Of a DNA stretch of 64,000 bases, positions 50,419-59,096 are shown piece after piece (positions within the stretch are counted from its first letter, which is position 1; the number at the start of each line of letters is the position of its first letter). The DNA is from Bhargavaea ullalensis (GTDB lineage: Bacteria > Bacillota > Bacilli > Bacillales_A > Planococcaceae). A model generated the notes under the pieces. It made no database searches and was not told where the DNA came from. It saw only the letters and a list, made by a program, of their open reading frames with translations. The position numbers were made by a program, and so were the translations under genes. Location of the stretch: NCBI RefSeq assembly GCF_040545425.1, contig NZ_JBEPLW010000015.1; one strand, given 5' to 3'.

Positions 50419-50694
50419 CCCGACGTTCACCCCGGGCGGCGGGTTTTCCCGACATTCAGAAGGCGGTTCCCGACATTCAACGCCGCTATCCCGACATTCG
50501 CGCACCCTATCCCGACATTCACCCCGGGCGGAGGGTTTTCCCGACATTCAGAAGGCGTTTCCCGACATTCAACGCCGCTATCCCGACATTCGCGCACCCT
50601 ATCCCGACATTCACCCCGGGCGGCGGGTTTTCCCGACATTCAGAGGGCGGTTCCCGACATTCGCGCACCCTATCCCGACATTCACCCCGGGCAG
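50419..50694. repeat. intergenic tandem repeat array G, 21/29-bp steps
   Basis: Twelve copies of CCCGACATTC (one GTTC variant) on the plus strand, i.e. GAATGTCGGG on the minus strand, spaced 29, 21, 21, 21, 29, 21, 21, 21, 29, 21, 21. The 29-bp step always follows the variable part ACCCCGGGCGG. This gives a higher-order block of 92 bp repeated. It lies between convergent genes. Confidence 0.92.
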
Positions 50695-50723
50695 CCGCCT
50701 CTCTCCCCATCCGCCGCATTGAA

Positions 50724-50754
50724 AAGACCGGAGGGCGCCACGCCCTCCGGTCTT
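50724..50754 (-). terminator. terminator of murB
   Basis: On the minus strand AAGACCGGAGGGCG and CGCCCTCCGGTCTT, then TTC. Confidence 0.8.
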
Positions 50755-50760
50755 CCAAAT

Positions 50761-51675
50761 TCACGCTTCTTCCCCGACGATTTTCACTTCGAGTTCCAGG
50801 TCGACGCCGAAGTTCTTTTTCACTTCGGCCTTGACCATCTCGATCGTGCGGATGTAGTCGGTCGCCGTGGCGCCGTTTTTGTTGATGATGAAGCCGGCGT
50901 GTTTTGTCGAAACTTCCGCGCCGCCGTGGCCTTTGCCCTGCATGCCGGAATCCTGGATGAGCTTGCCGGCGAAGTAGCCCGGCGGACGCTTGAAGACGCT
51001 GCCCGCGGACGGGTACTCAAGCGGCTGTTTGGATTCGCGCTGGTGGGTGAGGTCTGCGACTTTCGCGTCGATCTCTTCCTGAACGCCTTCCGTCAGATCG
51101 AATTCCGCGGACAAAACATAGTAGCCTTTTCGCGCGATGATGCTCGTCCGGTAGCCGAGCTCCAGTTCGTCCTTCGACAGGACGAGCCGTTCGCCTTCCT
51201 TCGTGAGCACCGTGCACCGGCGGATGATGTCTTTGATCTCGCCTCCGTAGGCGCCGGCGTTCATGACCATCGCACCGCCGACCGAGCCGGGAATTCCGCA
51301 GGCGAACTCAAAGCCGGCGAGCCCCGCCGCCGCGGCCGCGCGCGATACCTGGATGATGTCGGCGCCGCTTTCTGCCCAAATATGGCCGCCGTCCACCCGA
51401 ATCGCATCGAGCTTGCCGAGATTCAGGACGATGCCCCGCACCCCGCCGTCGCGGACGACCATATTCGACCCGTTCCCGAGAAGGAGAATCGGAATCCCGT
51501 TCCGGTGTGCATACCGGACAACTTCCTGCGTTTCCTCCTCCGTTTCCGGCGTGACGAACAAGTCGGCACAGCCGCCCATCTTCGTCGCGGTGTGCAGCGA
51601 CAGCTTTTCATCGAGCAAGACATCCTCGCTCCGCAGCATCTTTTTCAAATCATCGGCCCATTGCCGTTTATTCAT
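50761..51675 (-). CDS. murB: UDP-N-acetylenolpyruvoylglucosamine reductase
   Basis: 304 residues, FAD-dependent reduction to UDP-MurNAc. Type IIa MurB: ATKMGGCADLFVTP near the start, LLGNGSNMVVRDGGVRG for FAD, GIPGSVGGAMVMNAGAYGGEI, and the catalytic Ser/Glu region (YPSAGSVFKRPPG ... GFIINKNGATATDYIR). Own promoter. Confidence 0.96.
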   Translation of the reverse strand: MNKRQWADDLKKMLRSEDVLLDEKLSLHTATKMGGCADLFVTPETEEETQEVVRYAHRNGIPILLLGNGSNMVVRDGGVRGIVLNLGKLDAIRVDGGHIWAESGADIIQVSRAAAAAGLAGFEFACGIPGSVGGAMVMNAGAYGGEIKDIIRRCTVLTKEGERLVLSKDELELGYRTSIIARKGYYVLSAEFDLTEGVQEEIDAKVADLTHQRESKQPLEYPSAGSVFKRPPGYFAGKLIQDSGMQGKGHGGAEVSTKHAGFIINKNGATATDYIRTIEMVKAEVKKNFGVDLELEVKIVGEEA

Positions 51676-51781
51676 GGGAATGCAGTCCTTTCATCGCCGT
51701 TCCACGGCCGCCGGCGAAGCGCATCCCGCCCGCCGGCCGCACCGCATTTCTTATTCCATTCAAAGTCCTTCACAAGTATAT

Positions 51782-51810
51782 AGTATGCTGTGCGCCGCGG
51801 ATTTTGACAA
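51782..51810 (-). promoter_or_regulatory. sigma-A promoter of murB
   Basis: On the minus strand TTGTCA (51805-51810), 17 bp, CATACT (51782-51787), leader about 100 nt. Confidence 0.6.
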
Positions 51811-51850
51811 GCGCCACGCGGGACCGCCGGAGGAGGCGGAATTGACCGAC

Positions 51851-51890
51851 AAAAAACCGCACGGCAGTCGTCATGACCCGCCGTGCGGCA
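51851..51890 (-). terminator. terminator of the DsbA-like gene
   Basis: GCCGCACGGC and GCCGTGCGG around a loop, then TTTTTTG on the minus strand. Confidence 0.88.
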
Positions 51891-51901
51891 ATTCCCGTGT
51901 T

Positions 51902-52537
51902 TCACTCTTCCGCCGCCGCTTTTTCCAGCGCCGATCGGAACAGTTCGTCCGGCTGGGCGCCGGAGATCGCGTATTTCCGGTTCAGGACAAAGAACGGGAC
52001 GCCGCGCACGCCGAGTGCCGCCGCTTCGCCGATGTCGCCCCTGACATCGCCCGCATACCGGTCCGAATCCAACACGGCCAGCGCTTCCGTCCGGTCGAGG
52101 CCGGTTTCCGCCGCGATGTCCGCGAGCACGTCCTTCAGCCCGATCGCTTTGCCCTCCGTGAAATATCCCCGCAGCAGGTTTTCCGTCATTTCCGCACCCT
52201 TGCCCTGCTCTTCCGCCCACTTGGCGAGCCGGTGCGCATTGAACGTGTTGCCGGGACGCATGCCGTCGAAGTCGTAGTCGAGCCCGACTTCCTTGGCGGC
52301 TGCGCCAATGTTCGCGTTCGAAGCCTCCGCCTGTTCAAGTGATATGCCGTACTTCTCGGCCACGGCCGAAGCCATCGTATGTTCGGAAGAATCCGGAGAG
52401 TTCGGGTCGAGCTGGTAGCTTTTATACACAACCTCCGCCCGGTCGCCGAGACCGGTTTCCTTCAGGGCATTTTCCAGTTTCCGTTTACCGATGTAGCAAA
52501 ATGGGCAAACATAATCAGACCATACTTCGATTTTCAT
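51902..52537 (-). CDS. DsbA-family oxidoreductase (FrnE/YwbO-like)
   Basis: 211 residues with a thioredoxin-like fold and CPFC active site at Cys11-Cys14 (SDYVCPFCYIGKRKLE), and a helical insertion (NTFNAHRLAKWAEEQGKG) typical of the FrnE group. No signal peptide, so cytosolic: a thiol-disulfide enzyme for oxidative or thiol stress. ATG 52537 behind AGAGGGG; the frame open upstream has no ribosome site. Confidence 0.9.
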   Translation of the reverse strand: MKIEVWSDYVCPFCYIGKRKLENALKETGLGDRAEVVYKSYQLDPNSPDSSEHTMASAVAEKYGISLEQAEASNANIGAAAKEVGLDYDFDGMRPGNTFNAHRLAKWAEEQGKGAEMTENLLRGYFTEGKAIGLKDVLADIAAETGLDRTEALAVLDSDRYAGDVRGDIGEAAALGVRGVPFFVLNRKYAISGAQPDELFRSALEKAAAEE

Positions 52538-52681
52538 GTGTGGGTCCCCTCTTTCTTTTCTTACATTGTAGAGGTGTTGCAGCCGGCCGGACAACTTTTC
52601 AGCTTTGTCCCGGCAGGCTGTTTGTCGGCTTTTGTTTGTGTCCCGGTGAAACTGAGTGATCACTGAATGGAGGAAATTGAA

Positions 52682-54055
52682 TTGACCCAATCCCTATGGC
52701 TTGATACCGGCTATCCGCGTGATTCATTCCCGCAGGCGCAGGGGCGGATCAAGTGCGATGTCTGCATCGTCGGCGGGGGGATCAGCGGCCTGGCCGCCGC
52801 CGAACAGCTTGCGGCGGCCGGCAAGGATGTCGTCCTCGTTGAACGCGACCGGATCCTTGCCGGCACGACCGGCAATTCCACCGGCAAGCTCACCGCCCAG
52901 CATGGCTATGTGTACGCCGATCTGCTGAAGAAGTTCGGCAAGGACGGGGCCAGGACCTATTTTGAGGCCAATGAGGAAGCAGTCCGTCGCGGCGGGGAAA
53001 TGGCCGGCGAAGGCGAAGCGAGATCGGCCGACTCCTATCTGTTTTCCCAGACCCGCCACGGCACTGAAAAACTGCGCAGGGAGTGGGATGCCTACCGGGA
53101 GATCGGCATCCAGGGGACATTCGGCAAAGAGACCGAGCTGCCGTTCCCCGTACAGGCGTCGCTTTCGATGTACGACGAACTCCAGATCCACCCGCTCCGC
53201 TTCGGCCAGCGGCTTGCCCGGACGGCCGCCGACCATGGTGCCCGCATCTACGAGATGTCACCGGTCCGCACGATGGACTTCAAGAAAAAGGTCGTCTTCC
53301 TCGCTACCGGGGCCGACGTCGAATTCAAGGAACTCATCCTCGCGACCCACTACCCGATCGAAGGGCTCCGCGGCATGAACATCCTGAAGCTCGCCGTCAG
53401 CCGTTCCTACATCTCCGCCGCTCCGACCGACCGCGAGCTGAAGGACCAGTACATTTCGGTCGACTCCCCGCAGCGCTCGGTCCGCACGGCGAACATCGAC
53501 GGGAAGATCTACATGATGCTCGCCGGCAGCAGCCACACCGCCGGCATGAAAAAAGAGACCGATGAAGAATACGGCCGGCTTTCCGAGGACATGGAAACCC
53601 TGTTCCACCTGAAGGGCATCACGCACAGCTGGTCGGCGCAGGATCCGCAGACGCCCGACATGGTGCCGTACGTCGGCCGGATCTCAGACAACCTGCCCCA
53701 TGTATACATCGCCACCGGCTACAGAAAATGGGGCCTCTCGAATTCCCTTGCGGCCGGCCGGATACTCCGCGATCTCATCACGGGGCGCAACAATCCGGCG
53801 ATCGAACTGTATGACCCGGGACGGAGCGGCTTCGGCTCGCTCCTCCTGCAGGGGCTGAAACTCGGCGGCCTCGTCGCCGGAGAACTCGCCACCGGCTACA
53901 CGGTGAGGCTCGACTCTCCGACGTGCACGCACATGGGCTGCAAAACCCGCTGGAATGAGGGCGACCGGACATGGGACTGCCCGTGCCACGGCTCCCGCTT
54001 CCGCGAAGACGGCTCCGTGCTCGAAGGCCCGGCCACCCAGCCGCTCGATCTTTGA
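52682..54055 (+). CDS. FAD-dependent oxidoreductase with C-terminal Rieske [2Fe-2S] domain
   Basis: 457 residues. N-terminal DAO-type FAD domain with IVGGGISGLAAAEQLAAAG, then GTTGNSTGKLTAQHG; C-terminal Rieske centre with Cys415-X-His417 (CTHMGC) and Cys433-X2-His436 (CPCHGS), ligands complete. Similar to B. subtilis YhfW, though the region between the FAD part and the Rieske part is somewhat short. TTG 52682 is 8 nt after GGAGG; an ATG at 52667 overlaps that site. Substrate unknown. Confidence 0.9.
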   Translation: MTQSLWLDTGYPRDSFPQAQGRIKCDVCIVGGGISGLAAAEQLAAAGKDVVLVERDRILAGTTGNSTGKLTAQHGYVYADLLKKFGKDGARTYFEANEEAVRRGGEMAGEGEARSADSYLFSQTRHGTEKLRREWDAYREIGIQGTFGKETELPFPVQASLSMYDELQIHPLRFGQRLARTAADHGARIYEMSPVRTMDFKKKVVFLATGADVEFKELILATHYPIEGLRGMNILKLAVSRSYISAAPTDRELKDQYISVDSPQRSVRTANIDGKIYMMLAGSSHTAGMKKETDEEYGRLSEDMETLFHLKGITHSWSAQDPQTPDMVPYVGRISDNLPHVYIATGYRKWGLSNSLAAGRILRDLITGRNNPAIELYDPGRSGFGSLLLQGLKLGGLVAGELATGYTVRLDSPTCTHMGCKTRWNEGDRTWDCPCHGSRFREDGSVLEGPATQPLDL

Positions 54056-54057
54056 TC

Positions 54058-54105
54058 AAAACCGCAGGCAGGACGCGCGATGCGCCCCGCCTGCGGTTTT
54101 GTTTT
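54058..54105 (+). terminator. terminator after the Rieske oxidoreductase
   Basis: AAAACCGCAGGC and GCCTGCGGTTTTGTTTT around a 19-nt loop. Confidence 0.88.
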
Positions 54106-54165
54106 CCGGGGGCATGGGACACTGGCGCCTTCTTCTGATAAAGTGAAGAAAAAGGAGGCGGAGTC

Positions 54166-54954
54166 ATGATCCTGAAAAGCATCCGGCTGAAAAAGCCGTT
54201 TCCGGACAGCGGGCGGTTCCCGTTTGATCTGCCGGTGATCCGCCAGTTCGGCGGGATGGATTTCCGCACGCCGGTCACGATCATAGCCGGCGACAACGGC
54301 ACCGGCAAGACGACGCTTCTCGAAGGAATCGCCGCGGCTGCCGACAGCATCCTGATCAGCCGGGAGCCCATGGAAGGGAATGCGTCGCTCGCCCATGCGC
54401 ATGAACTTGCGGAACATCTTGCCCTTTCCTGGTCGGTGAAGACGCGCAATGGCTTTTTCTTCCGTGCGCTCGACTTTGTCACCTACACGATCGAAGTCGC
54501 CCGGATGCGCGAAGATGCCCGCGAGGCGATGGAGGAAATCCGGGAGCGCAATCCCGGCAGCCTGGAAATCTTGCCGTATGCCCGTACATATTCAGAACTG
54601 CGCAACCTGTACGGCGAAGGGCTCGAGCAGCGTTCCCACGGCGAAAGTTTCCTTGACTTGTTCCAGGCGCGCTTCCGCCCCGGCGGCTTCTATATCCTTG
54701 ATGAGCCCGAGGCGCCGCTTTCCCCGTCCAGACAACTCGTCCTGCTCGCCATGCTGAACGACATGGTCGCACAGGGCGCCCAGTTCCTCATCTCGACCCA
54801 TTCGCCGATCCTCATGGCATTTCCCGGAGCGGACTTGTACGAAATCCAAGGCGGCCGGATCGAATCCGTGGATTTTGATGAGATCGAACACGTCCGGATG
54901 ACGAAGGATTTCCTGGATGCGCCGGAGCGGTTCCTGCGGCATCTGTTCGGCTGA
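54166..54954 (+). CDS. AAA/ABC-type ATPase, single-domain
   Basis: 262 residues, no membrane segment. Walker A GDNGTGKTT (42-50), signature-like SHGES, Walker B FYILDEPEAPL and the H-loop ISTHSPIL, so a complete ABC-type (AAA_23/RecF-like) ATPase with a short helical insert. Such stand-alone ATPases often act on DNA or in stress pathways, but the partner is not evident; no nuclease or TOPRIM domain is adjacent. AAAGGAGG lies before ATG 54166. Confidence 0.82.
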   Translation: MILKSIRLKKPFPDSGRFPFDLPVIRQFGGMDFRTPVTIIAGDNGTGKTTLLEGIAAAADSILISREPMEGNASLAHAHELAEHLALSWSVKTRNGFFFRALDFVTYTIEVARMREDAREAMEEIRERNPGSLEILPYARTYSELRNLYGEGLEQRSHGESFLDLFQARFRPGGFYILDEPEAPLSPSRQLVLLAMLNDMVAQGAQFLISTHSPILMAFPGADLYEIQGGRIESVDFDEIEHVRMTKDFLDAPERFLRHLFG

Positions 54955-55005
54955 CGCGAGTCGCACAGCCGGAAGAAGCTTCGGCACTTCTTCCGATCAA
55001 AAATG

Positions 55006-55035
55006 AAACCGGCTCCCGTGACGGGTGCCGGTTTT
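55006..55035. terminator. bidirectional terminator between ATPase and yitT genes
   Basis: AAACCGGCTCCCGT and ACGGGTGCCGGTTTTT with one mismatch. Confidence 0.85.
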
Positions 55036-55042
55036 TGTCTGC

Positions 55043-55903
55043 CTAATGGCCCTCTTTTTCAAAGTTGCTGCCGGAAATTTCGTTGACGCGCTGGACGACG
55101 ACGAATGCATCGGGGTCGACATTTCGGATGATCGTGCGGATTCGTGCCATTTCAAGGCGGTCGACCACCGTGTAGATGACTTTTTTCGTATCGGTCGTAA
55201 AGGCGCCTTCTCCACGGAGGAACGTGACGCCGCGGCCGATTTCGTCAATGAAGCCGCGGGCCAGTTCGTCGGCACGGTCGGAGATGATCATGACGGACAG
55301 TGACTCGTCGAGACCTTCGACGACCATGTCGATCACTTTGGAGGCGATGAAGTACGTGATCATCGAGTAGAATGTTGTCTCCCATGTAAAGACGAGAAGC
55401 CCGGCGAGCGTGAAGATGAACACGTTCATGATCATGACGATCTGGCCGACCGAGATCGGCCGGCGTTTGCTGATCAGGATGGCGAGGATTTCCGTGCCGT
55501 CGAGCGCGCCGCCCGTCCGGATGACAAGGCCGACGCCGACGCCGAGCACGACCGCGCCGATGATCGTCGCGAGGAACAGGTCATGCGTGACGACGTCGAA
55601 CCGCTCGAAGAATTTTGTGGCGACGGAAAGGACCAGAATGCCGTAGAGCGCCTCGACCGTGAATTTGAGTCCGAGCCGTTTGTAGCCGAGGAACAAGAAC
55701 GGGATATTCAGCAGGACGATGAACACACTGAGGGAGAGCGGCGTCATTTCCGAGAAGATGATTGAGAGGCCGATGACGCCGCCGTCCAGGATTTCGTTCG
55801 GGACGAGGAACAGCTGCAGGCCGATCGCTGCGATCACGGCCCCGATGGTGATCATGATGAATTGGGCGACCGGCGAATCCGCCACCCGTTTGTTTCTGCT
55901 CAT
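55043..55903 (-). CDS. YitT-family membrane protein (DUF161/DUF2179)
   Basis: 286 residues. Five to six helices carrying the YitT motifs (PNEILDGGVIGLSII; IRTGGALDGTEILA), then a C-terminal cytosolic DUF2179 domain (TKKVIYTVVDRLEMARIRTIIRNVDP). Family role is not established. ATG 55903 behind GGAGGAG. Confidence 0.9.
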   Translation of the reverse strand: MSRNKRVADSPVAQFIMITIGAVIAAIGLQLFLVPNEILDGGVIGLSIIFSEMTPLSLSVFIVLLNIPFLFLGYKRLGLKFTVEALYGILVLSVATKFFERFDVVTHDLFLATIIGAVVLGVGVGLVIRTGGALDGTEILAILISKRRPISVGQIVMIMNVFIFTLAGLLVFTWETTFYSMITYFIASKVIDMVVEGLDESLSVMIISDRADELARGFIDEIGRGVTFLRGEGAFTTDTKKVIYTVVDRLEMARIRTIIRNVDPDAFVVVQRVNEISGSNFEKEGH

Positions 55904-56010
55904 TCTGGCTCCTCCTCCCACTGGTTGCTGCTTTCATTATTCCAAAGCCGCGGGGACGGTTGCAAGCCGGGCGACCGGGAAAATCATTTCAGCTCCCTCC
56001 CAGAACATCA

Positions 56011-56039
56011 AAACCCCCGGCATCGCGGCCGGGGGCTTG
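56011..56039 (-). terminator. terminator of ppaC
   Basis: CCCCCGGC and GCCGGGGG with a 6-nt loop, then TTTTG on the minus strand. Confidence 0.85.
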
Positions 56040-56043
56040 AACC

Positions 56044-56973
56044 TTATTCAGAGAGGGCTGCAGTCAGAACCGGAACGATCTGCTTTTTCCGGGAGACGAC
56101 GCCTTTGAGTTTCGTGAGGTTGTTCTCGAGCGGTGCGTGGAATGCGCCGCATGCGGCATCCGCTTCGCTGCCGAGGACGAGAACCGTGGAATCGTTCTCG
56201 AGGATGTCGGTGATGGCGAGCATGTAGAGGGACAGCTCCCGCTCCGCGATCGTGCGGTACAGCAGGTCCTCAAGCTCTTCCTTGCGGCCCAGCACGTCAT
56301 CCACGTCCACTGTGTTCACCTGTGCGATGACGACTTTTTTGCCGCCCATCTCGAATTCTTTCGCATCCATGTTGATGAGTTCATCCAGTGTTTTCTTGCT
56401 CAGGTCGGCACCCGCCTTCAGCATGGCAAGGCCGTATTCTTCCGCGTCCACATCTGCAATCGACGCAAGTTCGTCCGCCGCTTTCCGGTCTTCTTCCGTG
56501 AACGTCGGCGACTTGAACAGCAGCGAGTCGGAGACGATCGCCGACAGCATGAGGCCCGCGATGTCTTTCGGAATGTCGACGCCGTTCTCTTTGTAGAGTT
56601 TGTTGAGAATCGTCGCCGTGCAGCCGACCGGCTCCGCACGGTAATAAAGCGGGTCGGCCGTCTCGAAGTTGGCGATCCGGTGATGGTCGACGACTTCGAG
56701 GATGCGGACGTCCGCGATGTCCTCCGCGCTCTGCTGGCGCTCATTGTGGTCGACGAGGATGACTTCCTCGGCCTCCGCCGCCACTTTTTTCACGAGGCGC
56801 GGTGCGTCAAAACCGAATTTCTCCAGTGCGTAGGCCGTTTCGTCGTTCACTTCGCCGAGGCGGACCGCTTCCGCATCCATTCCGAGTTCTTTCTTTAAAT
56901 GTGCGTAGGCGATTGCCGCCGTGATGGAGTCCGTGTCCGGGTTCTGATGTCCGAAAACCAGTACTTTTGCCAT
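56044..56973 (-). CDS. ppaC: manganese-dependent inorganic pyrophosphatase
   Basis: 309 residues, family II (DHH) PPase. Metal ligands are seen in GHQNPDTDS (His9, Asp13, Asp15), ILVDHNE and VDHHRI; the C-terminal DHHA2 domain has GSEADAACG and SRKKQIVP. It hydrolyses PPi to two phosphates in the cytosol and needs Mn2+ or Co2+. ATG 56973 is 11 nt after GGAG; an ATG at 56985 is only 3 nt from it. Confidence 0.96.
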   Translation of the reverse strand: MAKVLVFGHQNPDTDSITAAIAYAHLKKELGMDAEAVRLGEVNDETAYALEKFGFDAPRLVKKVAAEAEEVILVDHNERQQSAEDIADVRILEVVDHHRIANFETADPLYYRAEPVGCTATILNKLYKENGVDIPKDIAGLMLSAIVSDSLLFKSPTFTEEDRKAADELASIADVDAEEYGLAMLKAGADLSKKTLDELINMDAKEFEMGGKKVVIAQVNTVDVDDVLGRKEELEDLLYRTIAERELSLYMLAITDILENDSTVLVLGSEADAACGAFHAPLENNLTKLKGVVSRKKQIVPVLTAALSE

Positions 56974-57024
56974 TGAAACATTCACTCCTGACCGTCTTGT
57001 CTCTCATTTTCCAAACTTATTTTA

Positions 57025-57468
57025 TCATAACTCGCCCGCCGACAATAAGGCGGCGAGGTCCTCTTTGTTGATGAGGAAATCGGCGAGCGTGTATTCGTCG
57101 AGCACGGCCAGATAGGCAAGCAGTGCCCGGTTGAGCGAGCCGCGCAGGCCGCAGATCGGGCTGAGGACGCATTGATTCGCCGTGGAAGAGAAGCATTCGA
57201 CGAGGTTGAAGTCATCTTCCGTCTGGCGGACGACCGCCCCGATATTGATCGCTTCCGGCGCAACGGCAAGCCTCACGCCGCCGCCCCGGCCCCGGATTGT
57301 CTCGACATAGCCCATTTTACCGAGTTCGTGAGTCACTTTCATCAGATGGTTTTTTGAAATGCCGTATGCATCCGAAATTCCCTGGATCGTCGACAGTTCC
57401 CCCGGCCCTTTTGTCCCGAGGTACATGAGGACGCGCAGGGAATAGTCGGTATACATCGTGAGTCTCAT
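57025..57468 (-). CDS. nsrR: Rrf2-family nitric-oxide sensor NsrR
   Basis: 147 residues. Winged helix (ISDAYGISKNHLMKVTHELGKMGYV) plus the Fe-S cysteines Cys92, Cys100 and Cys106, exactly at the NsrR positions, with Asp8, a ligand in some NsrR. NO destroys the [4Fe-4S] cluster and derepresses targets such as hmp. It is divergent from hmp. Own promoter at 57495-57523. Confidence 0.93.
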   Translation of the reverse strand: MRLTMYTDYSLRVLMYLGTKGPGELSTIQGISDAYGISKNHLMKVTHELGKMGYVETIRGRGGGVRLAVAPEAINIGAVVRQTEDDFNLVECFSSTANQCVLSPICGLRGSLNRALLAYLAVLDEYTLADFLINKEDLAALLSAGEL

Positions 57469-57494
57469 GAATGGTCACTCACCTTTCTATCCAT

Positions 57495-57523
57495 ATTATA
57501 AGCGCTGTCGCTCATTCCATAAA
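57495..57523 (-). promoter_or_regulatory. sigma-A promoter of nsrR
   Basis: On the minus strand TTTATG (57518-57523), 17 bp, TATAAT (57495-57500). Confidence 0.7.
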
Positions 57524-57578
57524 GAAAAGCGCCATGTCCGAAAATTTGTCTTTTCTTTGAATGGAATGTGGCTGAATT

Positions 57579-57614
57579 TCGACAGCCATTTAAACATGTA
57601 TTTTATATATTGCT
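57579..57614 (+). promoter_or_regulatory. hmp promoter with NsrR-like operator
   Basis: TCGACA (57579-57584), 17 bp, TTTATA (57602-57607). The stretch 57596-57614 (ATGTATTTTATATATTGCT) fits 15 of 19 positions of the Bacillus NsrR consensus ATRTATYTTAAATATRTAT and covers the -10. Confidence 0.7.
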
Positions 57615-57679
57615 TTAAGCGCCGGACCGCAGTATTCTTGACTCAAGAACAAAACACACAGACGAAAGGTGAGAGTGCA

Positions 57680-58864
57680 ATGCTTTCCCAACAAACCATC
57701 GATATCGTAAAATCCACAGTTCCTGTCCTGGAGCAGCACGGCAAAACGATTACGACCGTCTTCTATAAAAACATGTTTGAAGCTCATCCGGAGCTCCTGA
57801 ATATCTTCAACCACGCAAACCAATCCCGCGGACGCCAACAGACGGCTCTGTCCAACACCGTCCTCGCAGCCGCCAAGTATATCGACAACCTGGAAGCCAT
57901 CGTGCCGGTCGTCGTCCAGATCGGCGAAAAGCACCGCGGCCTCAACGTACGCCCTGAGCACTATCCGATCGTCGGCTACCATCTCCTCGGCGCCATCAAA
58001 GAAGTGCTCGGCGACGCCGCCACTCCTGAAATCATCGGCGCATGGGGCGAAGCATACGAAGCAATCGCAGACGCCTTCATCGGCGTAGAGAAGAAAATGT
58101 ATGAAGAAGCAGCCAACCAGGAAAACGGCTGGGACGGTTTCAAGGACTTCGTCGTTGCGAAAAAAGTGGAAGAAAGCGACGTCATCACGTCCTTCTACCT
58201 GAAGCCTGCAGACGGCAAAGGCGTGCCTTCGTACATCCCCGGCCAATACCTGACGATCCGCGTTTCGATTCCCGGCGAAAAGTACACGATGATCCGCCAG
58301 TACAGCCTGTCCCGCGCACCTCGCGAAGACATGTTCCGCATTTCCGTGAAGCGTGAAGACGAATGCAATCCGGAAGGCAAGGTATCGACTTACCTTCACC
58401 GCCAAGTGAACGAAGGCGACAAGATCGAAGTGAGCGCACCGGCCGGCGTATTCTACCTGAGTACCGAAGCCGTGACTCCGGTCACACTCATCTCCGGCGG
58501 CGTCGGCCTCACTCCGATGATGTCGATGTTCGATCACATCACGAACAACCAGCCGGAACGCGCGGTGTCATTCATCCACTCCGCCCGCAATCCGCAGCTT
58601 CAGGCATTCGACGGCGACCTCCGCGAATTGGCGGCCGGCCTCGAGAACGCCTCGTACTCGGTCCGCTACTCCGACACGGACGGCTTCCTCGACCGCGACT
58701 TCCTGGAAAGCCGCGTCCTTGACGGCAGCGACGTCTACATCTGCGGCCCGGCACCATTCATGAACGCCATGATCTTCGAACTGAAAGCACTCGGCGTACC
58801 GATGGAGAAAATCCACTACGAATTCTTCGGCCCTGCCGCTGAACTCGAAGCCGTCACTGCTTAA
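57680..58864 (+). CDS. hmp: flavohemoglobin, nitric oxide dioxygenase
   Basis: 394 residues. N-terminal globin domain with proximal His85 (EKHRGL), Tyr29 and Gln53 in the distal pocket; then the FAD-binding strand MIRQYSLSRAP and the NAD-binding region ISGGVGLTPMMSMF. It converts NO and O2 to nitrate using NADPH. ATG 57680 behind AAAGGTGAG. NsrR-like site upstream and nsrR divergent, the usual NO-detoxification pair. Confidence 0.96.
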   Translation: MLSQQTIDIVKSTVPVLEQHGKTITTVFYKNMFEAHPELLNIFNHANQSRGRQQTALSNTVLAAAKYIDNLEAIVPVVVQIGEKHRGLNVRPEHYPIVGYHLLGAIKEVLGDAATPEIIGAWGEAYEAIADAFIGVEKKMYEEAANQENGWDGFKDFVVAKKVEESDVITSFYLKPADGKGVPSYIPGQYLTIRVSIPGEKYTMIRQYSLSRAPREDMFRISVKREDECNPEGKVSTYLHRQVNEGDKIEVSAPAGVFYLSTEAVTPVTLISGGVGLTPMMSMFDHITNNQPERAVSFIHSARNPQLQAFDGDLRELAAGLENASYSVRYSDTDGFLDRDFLESRVLDGSDVYICGPAPFMNAMIFELKALGVPMEKIHYEFFGPAAELEAVTA

Positions 58865-58876
58865 CATCAAACAAGC

Positions 58877-58918
58877 GAGCCCCCGGCCGGAAGAAACTTC
58901 CCGGCCGGGGGCTTTTTT
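58877..58918. terminator. strong terminator after hmp
   Basis: GAGCCCCCGGCCGG and CCGGCCGGGGGCTTTTTT around a 10-nt loop. Confidence 0.92.
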
Positions 58919-58949
58919 GTATGGTGATATTTTGCGATTGTCCCTAAAC

Positions 58950-59070
58950 TCCATCAGTCGAAGAAATCCGCTCGCTTACCGCGGGCGTCGGCTCAGTCTC
59001 CTCGAGCTGCGCTCTGCGGGGCCTTCGCCTGACGCTTTTCCCGCAGGTGTCTCGAAAATTTCTTCTCCTT
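58950..59070 (-). repeat. dispersed repeat element, copy 2
   Basis: On the minus strand TCAGAAGGAGAAG, CGAAGGCCCCGCAGAGCGCA, GCTCGAGGAGACTGAGCC, ACGCCCGCGGTAAGCGAGCG and GATTTCTTCGACTGA. Same ordered blocks as at 13700-13880 (plus strand), without its ~60 bp insert. It fills the gap between the hmp terminator and arsB. Confidence 0.75.
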
Positions 59071-59096
59071 CTGAACGATATTCACACAGAGAACCT

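Noticed and set aside
50427..50764. Several Arg/Cys-rich frames (GECRDRVRECR)
   Set aside because: Translation of array G on the minus strand.
54166..54954. Defence system around the single AAA ATPase
   Set aside because: No nuclease, methylase, reverse transcriptase or toxin gene adjoins it; neighbours are housekeeping genes.
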